A stretch of DNA of 64,000 bases from the NCBI GenBank assembly GCA_900544115.1, contig UQTW01000002.1, positions 62,001 through 126,000 of the forward strand. Reading direction: 5' to 3'. Numbering within the stretch: position 1 is the first letter of the stretch; each line of letters starts with the position of its first letter. The DNA is from an uncultured Collinsella sp. (lineage in GTDB: Bacteria > Actinomycetota > Coriobacteriia > Coriobacteriales > Coriobacteriaceae). The notes under the pieces are model-generated. The model saw only the letters and a list, made by a program, of their open reading frames with translations. It searched no databases and had not been told where the DNA came from. The translations under genes and the position numbers were made by a program. Below, one piece after another: positions 9,688-17,716 of this stretch.

Positions 9688-10740
9688 TTATTTATCCGTC
9701 TCCTTGGCGGTGAAGCGCACGCGAATGTACTTGACGTTCTTGCCGATAATCTCGTCGGCGTTGTTGTAGTAGCTGGCGCAGGTTTCCACATCCGCAGAGG
9801 ACATGCCGGCTCCGACAGGCGGAACCGCGCTAGGCGCCTGACCTGGCACGCTCGTGCTATCGGCGCGGAAATAGCGCGCGTGGTTATTGTTGATGTCGCC
9901 GACGAGGGCAGTGTAACCGGCGTCTGTGCTTGCAAAAAGGTTGCCGCCGTAGCCGGCATTACCCGTGCGAACATAGCTCTTAAACTGCTCCGGCCAAATC
10001 CAGTAGAGGGTTTTGGGTACGGTTCTTGTCGTGCTATTTGAGTCCGCAGCGTAAAAGCTCGACTTTGGGATGGTAAAGCTCTGCGTAATGACGGTGACGC
10101 TGGCCCCGTCCTGGGTCACCGTGGTGGTCGTGGGGACCAGCGGATTCGAGTAAAAGCCAGAGGCATCTTTGCCCTGAAAAACCAGGATATGACCGCGCAC
10201 CAAATCTTTAAGCGAGTTGATGATCTCTTCGTTTTTCGATGCATCCGCAGCAGTGCCGCCCGTGCCCGCAACGCTCGTCTGAACAGAAATTTCCCAGGTC
10301 ATCTCCACCGTGATATCGTGCAGGTCATTGCAGAGCGGCCTGACGTTGAGCTGGAGCTGGCCGGCCGACCCCGGAGAGAGACCGCCATCGGTGCTCATGT
10401 TATTGAGGTTGAAAAGATTGTTCACGGCAAGGCTTGTACTGTCCGACGCGTAGTTGTCCTGAGTGTCGTACTTACCCGCCGTGCCGCCCTGCGTTCCCGA
10501 GAGCACAAACCGCGGGCCCTTCGCCGCGATCGTGCTCCCCGTGGCACTCACTCGGTTATTCGCGGCAAACCAGGCCAGGCATGCAAAGATGGCAACGATG
10601 GAGGCCAGCACAAACAGACCGCTCACCAGGAAATCCTTCCAGAAATCCTTGAGGGTCCGCACGTGCTCGTCGGCAGCTTGGCGGTACTCGGCCGCCGTCT
10701 TGTGCTGCTGGAGCTCGCTATGTCGGTCCATGCCACTCAT
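9688..10740 (-). CDS. Membrane-anchored surface protein, first of trio (350 aa)
   Basis: This is the first gene of the surface operon. A 35-residue cytoplasmic head rich in His, Gln and charged residues (MSGMDRHSELQQHK) precedes one hydrophobic segment (FLVSGLFVLASIVAIFACLA) followed by WFAANNRVSATGSTI. That WFAxNxxVSATG junction resembles leaders of TasA-like proteins exported through a SipW-type peptidase. The 290-residue exported part has LNVRPLCNDLHDITVEMTWE and a C-terminal KYIRVRFTAKETDK. A second ATG at 10731 is also possible; no ideal ribosome binding site decides between them (GCAGGG lies about 13 bases upstream of 10740). A structural role at the surface is inferred. Confidence 0.75.
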   Translation of the reverse strand: MSGMDRHSELQQHKTAAEYRQAADEHVRTLKDFWKDFLVSGLFVLASIVAIFACLAWFAANNRVSATGSTIAAKGPRFVLSGTQGGTAGKYDTQDNYASDSTSLAVNNLFNLNNMSTDGGLSPGSAGQLQLNVRPLCNDLHDITVEMTWEISVQTSVAGTGGTAADASKNEEIINSLKDLVRGHILVFQGKDASGFYSNPLVPTTTTVTQDGASVTVITQSFTIPKSSFYAADSNSTTRTVPKTLYWIWPEQFKSYVRTGNAGYGGNLFASTDAGYTALVGDINNNHARYFRADSTSVPGQAPSAVPPVGAGMSSADVETCASYYNNADEIIGKNVKYIRVRFTAKETDK

Positions 10741-11015
10741 CGTTTACGTTTGCCCTGCTAGCGGGCGTGCCATCCTTTCCGCTCGGTCGCGTTTATCCGT
10801 TGTTCGCAGGTAGAGAATTCAGGCAGAATACAACACCATACGATAAGGTAAAAGAATAGCATTGACCTGCGGTTTGCTCCACAGCGCAAGCCTTAATGAT
10901 GTCTTAAAGATTACGAATAGCAGCTTCTTCCATATGCCAAGGACATGGTGCAAACAAACCTGACCACTTGCACCAATCCGCAGCACCGGGCAGCGGGCAC
11001 ACGGCGTGCCGCCCC
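10741..11015. other. Intergenic region upstream of surface operon
   Basis: This 275-bp gap separates the surface operon from the AAA ATPase gene, both on the minus strand. It should hold the operon promoter. TATTCT and TTGTATTCT stretches near 10830-10860 are candidates, but no convincing -35/-10 pair is visible. A small minus-strand reading frame here overlaps the ATPase gene and lacks support. Confidence 0.4.
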
Positions 11016-12320
11016 TTAACACCCCAACGCGCGCACGGGTATCACGTAGATACCGTCCTCGACCTCGCGGGCGTACTCACCCACCCCCACAATCACGGCC
11101 ATAAACTCCGGTTCGCGTGTGCGTGAACGAGGATTTCCACAGACCTTCTTGCGAACGCGCTTGAGGCTCTCAACGCCGGCGCTCGCCTTATCTTCGCTCA
11201 CCTTAATCTCAAAGGCGGCCCACCGTCCATCGGCTAGCTGCACGATGGCATCGCATTCAAGGCCCGAATCGTCGCGATAATAGCGCACGGGCGTGCTATC
11301 CAGCAGGTCGAGCGAACGTGCGTAGACCGAAAGATCGCGTATGACCAAATTCTCAAACACCAGACCAAATGTCTGCCAGTCGGCAAGCAGCGCCTGCAAG
11401 GACATACCTAGCAAGGCGCAAGCAAGGCTCGGATCTGCCAGATAGCGCTTGGGCTTGACGGTAAAGCGTCGTTTGTCGCGCGCGGCGGGAACCCAACCGG
11501 GGACCTCCTCGAGAATGAACATGCCTTTGAGGGCATCCAGGTACCTGCGCACCTTGGTCTCGTCGGCAAACGCTGCGGGTTCCCCCTCGGCACCGAACAT
11601 ATCCATAAGAATCGTTTTATACGTGGTCGCCTGTCCCAGATTGCGCGCGATCGATGCGGAGACTCGACGAGCAATATCGGGGTCGAGACCAACCGCCGGG
11701 AAGCTGCTCGAAAACGTAGTGTTGAGATATTCGCGAGCGATGAGCTGGGCGTCAGCCGAAACCATATCGATCGCCTCGGGCCAGCCGCCGCGGCAGGCGG
11801 CTTCGACAAGCCCCGGTGTATCGCCATTGCACCGACAGGGCTCAAAACGATGCTCAAACAAGCCCGCCAGGCTCACCTTGCCGCTGGACTCACCTGTCTC
11901 GGCAAGCGTCATGGGGTACATGCGGACGCGGCCGATGCGGCCGGCTCCACTATGCGCGGGTGCCTCCGTCTTTGAGCCAAACGCAGGCGTGGCGGAACCC
12001 GTGAGGATATAGGCGCCGCGCGTGCCCCGGGTGCGGTCAACCTCGTGTCTAACGTAGTCCCAAATCTGGGGAACTCGCTGCCACTCATCGATAATATGCG
12101 GACGGTCTCCCAGCAACATCATCGCCGGGTCGGCACGCGCGAGGTCGAGATTCTCGTCGACATACGAGGCGGACGCCCCGTGCTCAAGCGCGGCCCACGT
12201 CTTGCCGCACCACTTGGTGCCCGCAATCTCGACCGCGCCAAAGACGCGAAGGTAGCGTTCGATTTGCGCATCCACGATACGCGGGATGTATCCGTCCCGA
12301 TGTAGCCTTTCGCCCGCCAT
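11016..12320 (-). CDS. AAA family ATPase with DUF4143 C-terminus (434 aa)
   Basis: The protein has an N-terminal P-loop in a divergent form (GTKWCGKT, residues about 34-41), a Walker B-like HIIDEWQ and a sensor-like ILTGS, followed by a C-terminal DUF4143/PD-(D/E)XK-like region (DDSGLECDAIV, WAAFEIKVSED). This is the architecture of the widespread AAA_14-DUF4143 proteins, whose biological role is poorly known. The length of 434 residues is typical. Just upstream are four direct repeats with an exact 23-bp period (12380-12460), which probably act as its control region. A second member of the same superfamily lies at 16408-17604. Confidence 0.85.
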   Translation of the reverse strand: MAGERLHRDGYIPRIVDAQIERYLRVFGAVEIAGTKWCGKTWAALEHGASASYVDENLDLARADPAMMLLGDRPHIIDEWQRVPQIWDYVRHEVDRTRGTRGAYILTGSATPAFGSKTEAPAHSGAGRIGRVRMYPMTLAETGESSGKVSLAGLFEHRFEPCRCNGDTPGLVEAACRGGWPEAIDMVSADAQLIAREYLNTTFSSSFPAVGLDPDIARRVSASIARNLGQATTYKTILMDMFGAEGEPAAFADETKVRRYLDALKGMFILEEVPGWVPAARDKRRFTVKPKRYLADPSLACALLGMSLQALLADWQTFGLVFENLVIRDLSVYARSLDLLDSTPVRYYRDDSGLECDAIVQLADGRWAAFEIKVSEDKASAGVESLKRVRKKVCGNPRSRTREPEFMAVIVGVGEYAREVEDGIYVIPVRALGC

Positions 12321-12379
12321 GAGCCACCCCCGCAGATTTCCAGTTCCCGCTTTCTGATTCCTCTATTCCACTGTAGCAA

Positions 12380-12460
12380 ATTCGGATTTTCGGGTGGTTG
12401 CGATTCGGATTTTCATGTTCTAAGGAGTCGGATTTTCTGGTGCATGAAATTCGGATTTTC
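12380..12460 (-). promoter_or_regulatory. Four 23-bp-periodic direct repeats before DUF4143 ATPase
   Basis: Copies of TTCGGATTTTC (minus strand GAAAATCCGAA) begin at 12380, 12403, 12426 and 12449, exactly 23 bp apart; the third has AGTCGG in place of ATTCGG. The DNA between copies is not conserved. The array ends about 60 bp upstream of the ATPase start at 12320. Exact periodicity suggests cooperative binding of a regulator to the promoter, possibly the ATPase itself; this is inference. Confidence 0.6.
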
Positions 12461-12491
12461 TGAACCCGCTGGTCAGGGGCGCCCTCATTGG

Positions 12492-12530
12492 CAAAAAAGG
12501 CGGGGAGCGCCGATACGGCACTCCCCGCCC
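12492..12530 (-). terminator. Rho-independent terminator of the OYE-type gene
   Basis: On the minus strand, GGCGGGGAG pairs with CTCCCCGCC around a short GC-rich loop and is followed by six T residues (A-run 12493-12498). It lies about 25 bp after the stop of the oxidoreductase gene. Confidence 0.85.
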
Positions 12531-12555
12531 ACTCAATACGCGATAGCTTTCTTAC

Positions 12556-14586
12556 TTAGAGCTCGTTGGCCGCGTGATACGCCGTGCGAATGGCGCTCGC
12601 AATGTCGGCGGTGCGCTCGCCCGAGCAGTCGCCCACGCAGGTCACGGGCACCGTCACGCCATCCAGGTCAAACGCGTTGGCCTTGGAGCCCACGGCCATC
12701 ACCACGTAATCGCAGGCGATCTTCACCGGCTCCTCGGGGCCGTCCTCGGTGGTGTGCACGGCCTCCACGCCCTCGTCGGTAACGGCGGTCAGGCGGGTCT
12801 TAACGTGCTGTTCCACGTTGTGGGCGGCGAAGTCACTCATGATCAGCGGCAGAATGGTCTCGGACTCGCCCGCGGCAATCTTGTCGAGCATCTCCACGAT
12901 CGCCACCTCGCAGCCGTGCTGCAGCAGGTACTCGGCAGTCTCGGTGCCCACCAGGCCGCCGCCGATAACGGCGACGCGGCCCGTAAGCTCCGCCTTGCCG
13001 GCCAGCACGTCCCAGCTCGAGACGACCTTCTCCGAGTCAGCGCCCGGAACGGGGATGACCACGTCGTGCGCACCCACAGCCACAATCGCGGCGTCGGCGG
13101 CGTTGAGATCCTCGGCCGTAGCGGCATGGTTGAGCTCGACCTTCACGCCCAGGCCGGGCAGAATCTTCTCGTAATACTCGACCGAACGCATGATCTCGTC
13201 CTTGCGCGGGGGCGCAGCCGCCAGCACAATCTGGCCGCCCAGGTGATCGCTCGCCTCGTAGACGGTCACGTCGTAGCCGCGCTTGGCCGCCACGCGCGCG
13301 GCCTCCAGGCCGGCGATGCCGCCGCCCACCACGGCGATCTTCTTGTCGCCCTCGCCCGGCTTAATGGCGATAGTAGCCTCGTCGCCGTTCTCGGCATTGA
13401 GCACGCACGAGATGTACTGGCGGTTTTGAATCGCGTCGACGCAGCCCTTGTTGCAGTTGAGGCACTCGCGAATGGGCTCACCCGTGGCGGCCTTCAGCGC
13501 AATGTCGGGGTCGCACATGAGCGAGCGGCCATAGGCGATGATGTCGGCCGCGCCGTCTTCCAGGATCTTCTCGCCGGCCTCGACCGAGACCACACGGCCG
13601 ACGGTTGCCACCGGCACGGAGACCAGGGCCTTGACGCGCTCGGCCACGGACAGCGTCCAGTTGTAGGGCATGGCGCCCATGGGCGGAATAGTGTCGCCCA
13701 TGTTGCCGGTGTGGTTTGCCTGCGCCACCTGAATCATGTCGATGCCGGCGCCCTCGAGCAGCTTGGCGAACTCGCAGGCCTCATCGGGCAGCAGACCGCC
13801 CTTGCCGCGCGGCGTGCCGTCGGGGTTCTCCATGATCACGGGGAGCTTGTACTCCACCATCAGCTGCGGCGCGGCTTCCTTAATGGCGGCGACGACCTCC
13901 AGCGCATAACGGACGCGGTTCTCGAACGAGCCGCCGTACTCGTCGGTGCGCTTGTTGAGGATGGCCGAGCACAGCGAACCCACCAGGCGGTCGCCGTGGA
14001 CCTCGATGGCGTCGATCCCGGCCTGCTGTGCGCGAGCGGCCGAGGCAGCGATGGCCTCCTTGATCTGGGTGAGTTGCTCCACGGTGGCCTCGTTCACAAA
14101 GTGCTGCATGTCGTGGTGCAGCTTGGCGTAGGCCTGCTTGCGAATCTCGTTGGACTCGGCCATCTTGGCGGCAAAGGCCTCCTCGTCGCCGGCGGCCTTG
14201 GCCTCCTGCGCAGCTTTCGCAGCGGCCATGGAACCCATGACCATGCGGCCGACACCGGGCACGTCGTACTCGGGATGGAACAGCTGCAGCGCGACCTTGG
14301 CACCGTGCTTGTGGACGGCGTCGGCCAGCGCCTTAAACGTGGGGATCTGGGCATCGGTCGCCAGCTTGGGCGTGGGGCTCGCGGTCATAACGGGAGCGAC
14401 GTCGCCGATGACGATGTAGCTCACGCCGCCACGGGCCAGGCGCTCGTAAAAAGCCAGGCTGCGCTCGCCAATGGAACCGTCGCGCTCCTCGTAGCCGGTG
14501 GTGAGCGGCGGGAACATAATGCGGTTCTTGAGCTCAAGGGGGCCAACCGTAATGGGCTGGAGCAGCTTAGTGGCAGGTGCGGTCAT
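12556..14586 (-). CDS. NADH:flavin oxidoreductase, 2,4-dienoyl-CoA reductase/BaiCD type (676 aa)
   Basis: An N-terminal Old Yellow Enzyme TIM barrel (about residues 1-370; LLQPITVGPLELKNRI, EVHGDRLVGSL) binds FMN. It is followed by a [4Fe-4S] site (CLNCNKGC plus a Cys 12 residues on, SCVLN) and a C-terminal FAD/NAD(P) module with two dinucleotide motifs (GGGIAGLEAARVA, GGGLVGTETAEYL). Length and order match the FadH/2-enoate reductase family, including bile-acid BaiCD/BaiH enzymes of gut bacteria. The substrate cannot be read from sequence. ATG 14586 is chosen because GAGAGGA sits 6 bases upstream; ATG 14592 lies too close to it. It is monocistronic with its own terminator. Confidence 0.9.
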   Translation of the reverse strand: MTAPATKLLQPITVGPLELKNRIMFPPLTTGYEERDGSIGERSLAFYERLARGGVSYIVIGDVAPVMTASPTPKLATDAQIPTFKALADAVHKHGAKVALQLFHPEYDVPGVGRMVMGSMAAAKAAQEAKAAGDEEAFAAKMAESNEIRKQAYAKLHHDMQHFVNEATVEQLTQIKEAIAASAARAQQAGIDAIEVHGDRLVGSLCSAILNKRTDEYGGSFENRVRYALEVVAAIKEAAPQLMVEYKLPVIMENPDGTPRGKGGLLPDEACEFAKLLEGAGIDMIQVAQANHTGNMGDTIPPMGAMPYNWTLSVAERVKALVSVPVATVGRVVSVEAGEKILEDGAADIIAYGRSLMCDPDIALKAATGEPIRECLNCNKGCVDAIQNRQYISCVLNAENGDEATIAIKPGEGDKKIAVVGGGIAGLEAARVAAKRGYDVTVYEASDHLGGQIVLAAAPPRKDEIMRSVEYYEKILPGLGVKVELNHAATAEDLNAADAAIVAVGAHDVVIPVPGADSEKVVSSWDVLAGKAELTGRVAVIGGGLVGTETAEYLLQHGCEVAIVEMLDKIAAGESETILPLIMSDFAAHNVEQHVKTRLTAVTDEGVEAVHTTEDGPEEPVKIACDYVVMAVGSKANAFDLDGVTVPVTCVGDCSGERTADIASAIRTAYHAANEL

Positions 14587-15234
14587 GGACATTCCTCTCT
14601 TGTAGGCGCGGCGGCGATGTTGCCGCGTAGTTGTCTAGAGGATATGGCATGGGAGCACAGTGGCGCAACGGAAATCGGCAGACAGCAGGTAGCGGCAGGT
14701 GGATGGGGCGGGGCCGGCTGCCGGTTTGTCTCGATCTGTAACAGTAAGACCCTATTTTGCCGAGCAACTGTTACAGATCGAGACAAACCGAAACCGTCCC
14801 GGCGGAAAATCTCAATCTGTAACATCTACAGGCCAAAAACGACCCTAGATGTTACAGATCGAGACATTCCTCTCGACCCATCCTCAACAATCTAGATCTG
14901 TAACATCTGGACCCACTTTTGCCCCTTTACTGTTACAGATCGAGACAAACCAATCTAGCCTGCCGAAAGATCTAGATCTGTAACGGTTACTCGGCAAAAT
15001 GGGCCCCAGATGTTACAAATCAAGACAAACGGGACCCGCCTGCAAGAAAATCTCAATCTGTAACAACAACTCGGCAAAATCCGTCCCTCATGTTACAGAT
15101 TTAGACAAACCGTCCAGGCGGGGACTCAACATCTCAATCTGTAACACCTAGCCGCCCAAATCGGGTCTAGATGTTACAGATCGAGATTTTGTTTGAGAGG
15201 CCGAGAATTGGACCGAAAATACGGTCCCGGAATA
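14587..15234. other. Gene-free region dominated by a repeat array
   Basis: No coding sequence is supported. Positions 14728-15187 are filled by six 57-nt inverted-repeat units listed separately. 14587-14727 should hold the minus-strand promoter of the oxidoreductase gene, although no clear hexamers stand out. Confidence 0.6.
14728..15187. repeat. Array A: six 57-nt inverted-repeat units, 80-81 bp period
   Basis: Units are 14728-14784, 14809-14865, 14890-14946, 14970-15026, 15050-15106 and 15131-15187. Each has 16-nt arms (GTCTCGATCTGTAACA and TGTTACAGATCGAGAC in the first) around a 25-nt centre, and units are separated by 23-24 nt. The arms are nearly invariant. Centres vary but several share GGCAAAAT in one orientation, and spacers often start AAACC. 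The result is a 16-mer that alternates in orientation about every 40 bp. A second array of the same unit is at 33963-34180. Confidence 0.9.
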
Positions 15235-15266
15235 ACAAAAAAGCTCGCCGGCTAGGCCGACGAGCT
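15235..15266 (-). terminator. Terminator downstream of initiator tRNA
   Basis: On the minus strand AGCTCGTCGGCC pairs with GGCCGGCGAGCT-like sequence (AGCTCGCCGG on the plus strand) and is followed by a run of T. It lies 10 bp after the tRNA 3' end. Confidence 0.85.
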
Positions 15267-15275
15267 GCAATTTCT

Positions 15276-15352
15276 TGGTCGCGGGGGCAGGATTTGAACC
15301 TACGACCTCCGGGTTATGAGCCCGGCGAGCTACCAGACTGCTCCACCCCGCA
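15276..15352 (-). tRNA. Initiator tRNA-fMet (anticodon CAT)
   Basis: The 77-nt gene encodes its own CCA (15276-15278). The anticodon stem-loop is CCGGG-CTCATAA-CCCGG, carrying the three consecutive G-C pairs typical of initiator tRNAs. Acceptor pairs 2-71 to 7-66 are Watson-Crick (GCGGGG/CCCCGC). The 1-72 pair is T1 with G72, a wobble pair rather than the C1-A72 mismatch of the E. coli initiator; both are non-Watson-Crick. The D arm (GAGCAGTCTGGTAGCTC) and T arm (GGTTCAAATCC) are canonical. Confidence 0.95.
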
Positions 15353-15548
15353 ATGTCTGGGCGCCTCATGTGCGCAAGAAAGAATCTTACGCGGGAGTTC
15401 GGTAAACGGCAAGGAAAATCTCGTAGAGCATAATTCCTTCATATTTAAATTCCTCAGCCCATATCACCGTCAACGAATCGCAGTCGAGCGCCGTCGGCGA
15501 CGCGTATACAATGGTGCGCGTCCTTTTACGCCGACACCTGGAGTAGAC

Positions 15549-16322
15549 ATGCTGCTCGCTATCGATATGGGAAACACGCAGACGGCCATGGGCCTGTTTG
15601 ACGGAGACGAGCTGGTGCAGTCATGGCGCATGCCCACCGACCGCTCCTATACCGCCGACGAGATCCACGTGCGCCTGATGGGCTTCTTTAAGATGTACGA
15701 CCTCTCGCTCAACGCGGTCGATGCGATTGCCTTTGCCGGCGTGGTGCCGCAGCTCTCGCGCGAGTGGCACGCCGTGGCCGACCGCATCGCGGCAGACGCC
15801 ATCGTCATTGGGCCACAGACGGCCGCGGTGACCAAGCTGCGGGCGGCGCGTCCCCAGGCCGTTGGTGCCGACCGCATCGCCAACGCCGTCGCTGCCGAGA
15901 CCTTCTACGGCGCCCCGGCGATCGTGGTGGACTTTGGCACCGCAACCAATATCGACGTCATCGACGAGGACGGCTATTACATTGGCGGAGCGATTGCGCC
16001 GGGCATCCGCATTTCGATGGACGCGCTCGCCGCCCGAGCCGCCAAGCTCGCCAGCGTTCCGCTTGAGGCACCCGAGCACGTCATCGGCCGCGATACCGAG
16101 GAGTGCATCAAAGTCGGCGCCGTAACGGGCGCCGCAGCCATGGCCGAGGGCCTGGTCGCCCGCATGAAGCGCGAGCTGGGGCGCGAGGACGCCACCGTTA
16201 TCGCCACAGGCGGTCTCGCCAGCATTGTCGCCGATTCGACCGATGCCTTCGACGTGGTCGACGGGCAACTCACCATCAAGGGCATCTGCGAAATCTACCG
16301 CCGCATGCAGGAGCTGGGATAG
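15549..16322 (+). CDS. coaX: Type III pantothenate kinase
   Basis: CoaX phosphorylates pantothenate in the first step of coenzyme A synthesis. The 257-residue protein shows the type III signatures: N-terminal phosphate motif DMGNTQTAMGLF (residues about 5-16), GADR at the pantothenate site, DFGTATNIDV and GGAIAPGI. ATG 15549 has GGAG 6 bases upstream; a longer upstream frame runs through the tRNA and is not coding. A -10-like TACAAT lies near 15508. It is monocistronic; the palindrome at 16357-16399 followed by ATTTTTT is its probable terminator. Confidence 0.95.
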   Translation: MLLAIDMGNTQTAMGLFDGDELVQSWRMPTDRSYTADEIHVRLMGFFKMYDLSLNAVDAIAFAGVVPQLSREWHAVADRIAADAIVIGPQTAAVTKLRAARPQAVGADRIANAVAAETFYGAPAIVVDFGTATNIDVIDEDGYYIGGAIAPGIRISMDALAARAAKLASVPLEAPEHVIGRDTEECIKVGAVTGAAAMAEGLVARMKRELGREDATVIATGGLASIVADSTDAFDVVDGQLTIKGICEIYRRMQELG

Positions 16323-16356
16323 AGTAAACGCCAGGTCGCAGCAACCAGCCTCCAAT

Positions 16357-16399
16357 CCTATTCCTCAAAATCGAAAATTTTTCAGTTTTGAGGAATAGG
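16357..16399. repeat. 41-bp palindrome family, copy 1 (also coaX terminator)
   Basis: CCTATTCCTCAAAA pairs perfectly with TTTTGAGGAATAGG around TCGAAAATTTTTCAG. On the plus strand it is followed by ATTTTTT, so it probably ends coaX transcription. It is nearly identical to the copies at 17631 and 17717 and lies just past the stop of the AAA ATPase gene that the three copies bracket. Confidence 0.85.
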
Positions 16400-16407
16400 A
16401 TTTTTTG

Positions 16408-17604
16408 CTAAGCCTCGCCGCACAACCACCTCGCCAGGTCCACGATCTGCACCCCATCGCGATCCGTGGCCTCGTGATGTGTGCGGGCAAGAATCATCTT
16501 GGGATACGCATCGCCAATGCTCAGCAGTGGCGAAATCTCGCGTTCAAACGTCTTATCCGAGCTGATGTCGTCGCTCACCTGAATGTAGAGCTTCTCGCTT
16601 CGCTTGATTGCTACAAAGTCTATTTCCTTTTTATAGAGCACACCGACGTATACCTCGTATCCGCGGCGCAGCAGCTCGATGGCCGCCATGTTCTCGTATA
16701 CGCGTCCCCAATCCATATCACGTGTACCAAGCAGTGCGTATTTGAACGCGTGGTCTGCCAGGTAATACTTCTCGCCGCTCTTAAGGTATTTTTTGCCGCG
16801 AATGTCGTACCGACGAACTTTATAGAAGGCAAACGCATCGCACAGGTACCCCATGTACGTGCCGACCGTCTTGTTCGTAATCTTTAGCCCATCCGCATTC
16901 AAAACATCTGTAATGTTGCGTGCCGACGTTATGTTGGAGACGTTGTCCATCATGTAATCGGCAATGCGCAGCAGTGCCGATTCGTTTCTCACGTTATGCC
17001 GCTGCACGATATCCCTCACGATGAGCGTTTTGAAGACATTGGAGAGATATTGGTAGCGCTGCTCCTGCAGTGGATAAGGGTAAGAGCCGGACATACCGCC
17101 GGTTCTCGCGTACTCATCGAAGTCGCGATCGACCTCGCCCTCGTCACTATAAAAGCGATACTCCTCAAACGAGAATGGGAAAACCTCGATCTCGAACGTG
17201 CGCCCCGTAAAGAGCGTCGACAGATCGCTCGACAGCAAAAAGGCGTTCGATCCGGTGATGAAGATGTCGTACTGCTCGGATGCATGGAGGCTGTTGATCG
17301 CGCGTTCAAAGCCGTCGCACATCTGAACCTCGTCGATAAGCAGGAAGTTTTGCTTGTCGGACACTCGATGCTCTTTCACATAGGCGAGCAGGGCATGATA
17401 TTCGAGCAGGCCCTCGAACTCGTCGAGGTTGTAATTGATATGGATGACATTCGAATTGGACAGATTTGCCTCCACGTAATCGCGGAGGGCCTCGAGCAAT
17501 TTTGACTTACCGCTACGGCGAATGCCCGTTATGACCTTGATGTCCGGTACGCCAATAAGGCTCGTCAACGTGTCCATATATGACGTTCTATTGATGAGTT
17601 TCAT
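16408..17604 (-). CDS. AAA family ATPase with DUF4143 (398 aa)
   Basis: The P-loop GIRRSGKS lies at about residues 27-34, Walker B is FLLIDEVQ and sensor 1 is DIFITGSNAFLLS, followed by the glycine-rich GGMSGSYPY and a C-terminal DUF4143 nuclease-fold region (YKKEIDFVAIKRSEKLYIQVSDD). The family is common and often strain-variable; its function is not settled, with toxin-antitoxin-like or defence roles suggested. The start at 17604 has GGGAGG 6 bases upstream. The gene is bracketed by 41-bp palindromes (one downstream, two upstream), unlike its DUF4143 relative at 11016-12320, which has direct repeats instead. Confidence 0.88.
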   Translation of the reverse strand: MKLINRTSYMDTLTSLIGVPDIKVITGIRRSGKSKLLEALRDYVEANLSNSNVIHINYNLDEFEGLLEYHALLAYVKEHRVSDKQNFLLIDEVQMCDGFERAINSLHASEQYDIFITGSNAFLLSSDLSTLFTGRTFEIEVFPFSFEEYRFYSDEGEVDRDFDEYARTGGMSGSYPYPLQEQRYQYLSNVFKTLIVRDIVQRHNVRNESALLRIADYMMDNVSNITSARNITDVLNADGLKITNKTVGTYMGYLCDAFAFYKVRRYDIRGKKYLKSGEKYYLADHAFKYALLGTRDMDWGRVYENMAAIELLRRGYEVYVGVLYKKEIDFVAIKRSEKLYIQVSDDISSDKTFEREISPLLSIGDAYPKMILARTHHEATDRDGVQIVDLARWLCGEA

Positions 17605-17630
17605 CGGTGCCTCCCTGCGGTCTTCTATCG

Positions 17631-17671
17631 CTATTCCTCAAAAACGAAAATTATTCAGTTTTGAGGAATAG
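17631..17671. repeat. 41-bp palindrome family, copy 2
   Basis: CTATTCCTCAAAA and TTTTGAGGAATAG flank ACGAAAATTATTCAG. It begins 27 bp upstream of the start of the AAA ATPase, where an operator or promoter would sit. Confidence 0.85.
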
Positions 17672-17716
17672 ACTCTGCAACGAATATACCTCGTTAAAGG
17701 CCGAGCTGGCTTAATT

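Noticed and set aside
10819..11022. 67-residue minus-strand reading frame between surface operon and ATPase
   Set aside because: It overlaps the ATPase 3' end, has no ribosome binding site or recognisable sequence.
12574..14895. 773-residue plus-strand frame opposite the oxidoreductase gene
   Set aside because: It is antisense to a clear Old Yellow Enzyme gene, rich in His, Arg, Leu and Val as expected of a shadow frame.
14728..15187. Regular repeats and spacers resembling a CRISPR array
   Set aside because: The repeated 16-mer alternates in orientation, spacers partly resemble one another, and no cas gene is present.
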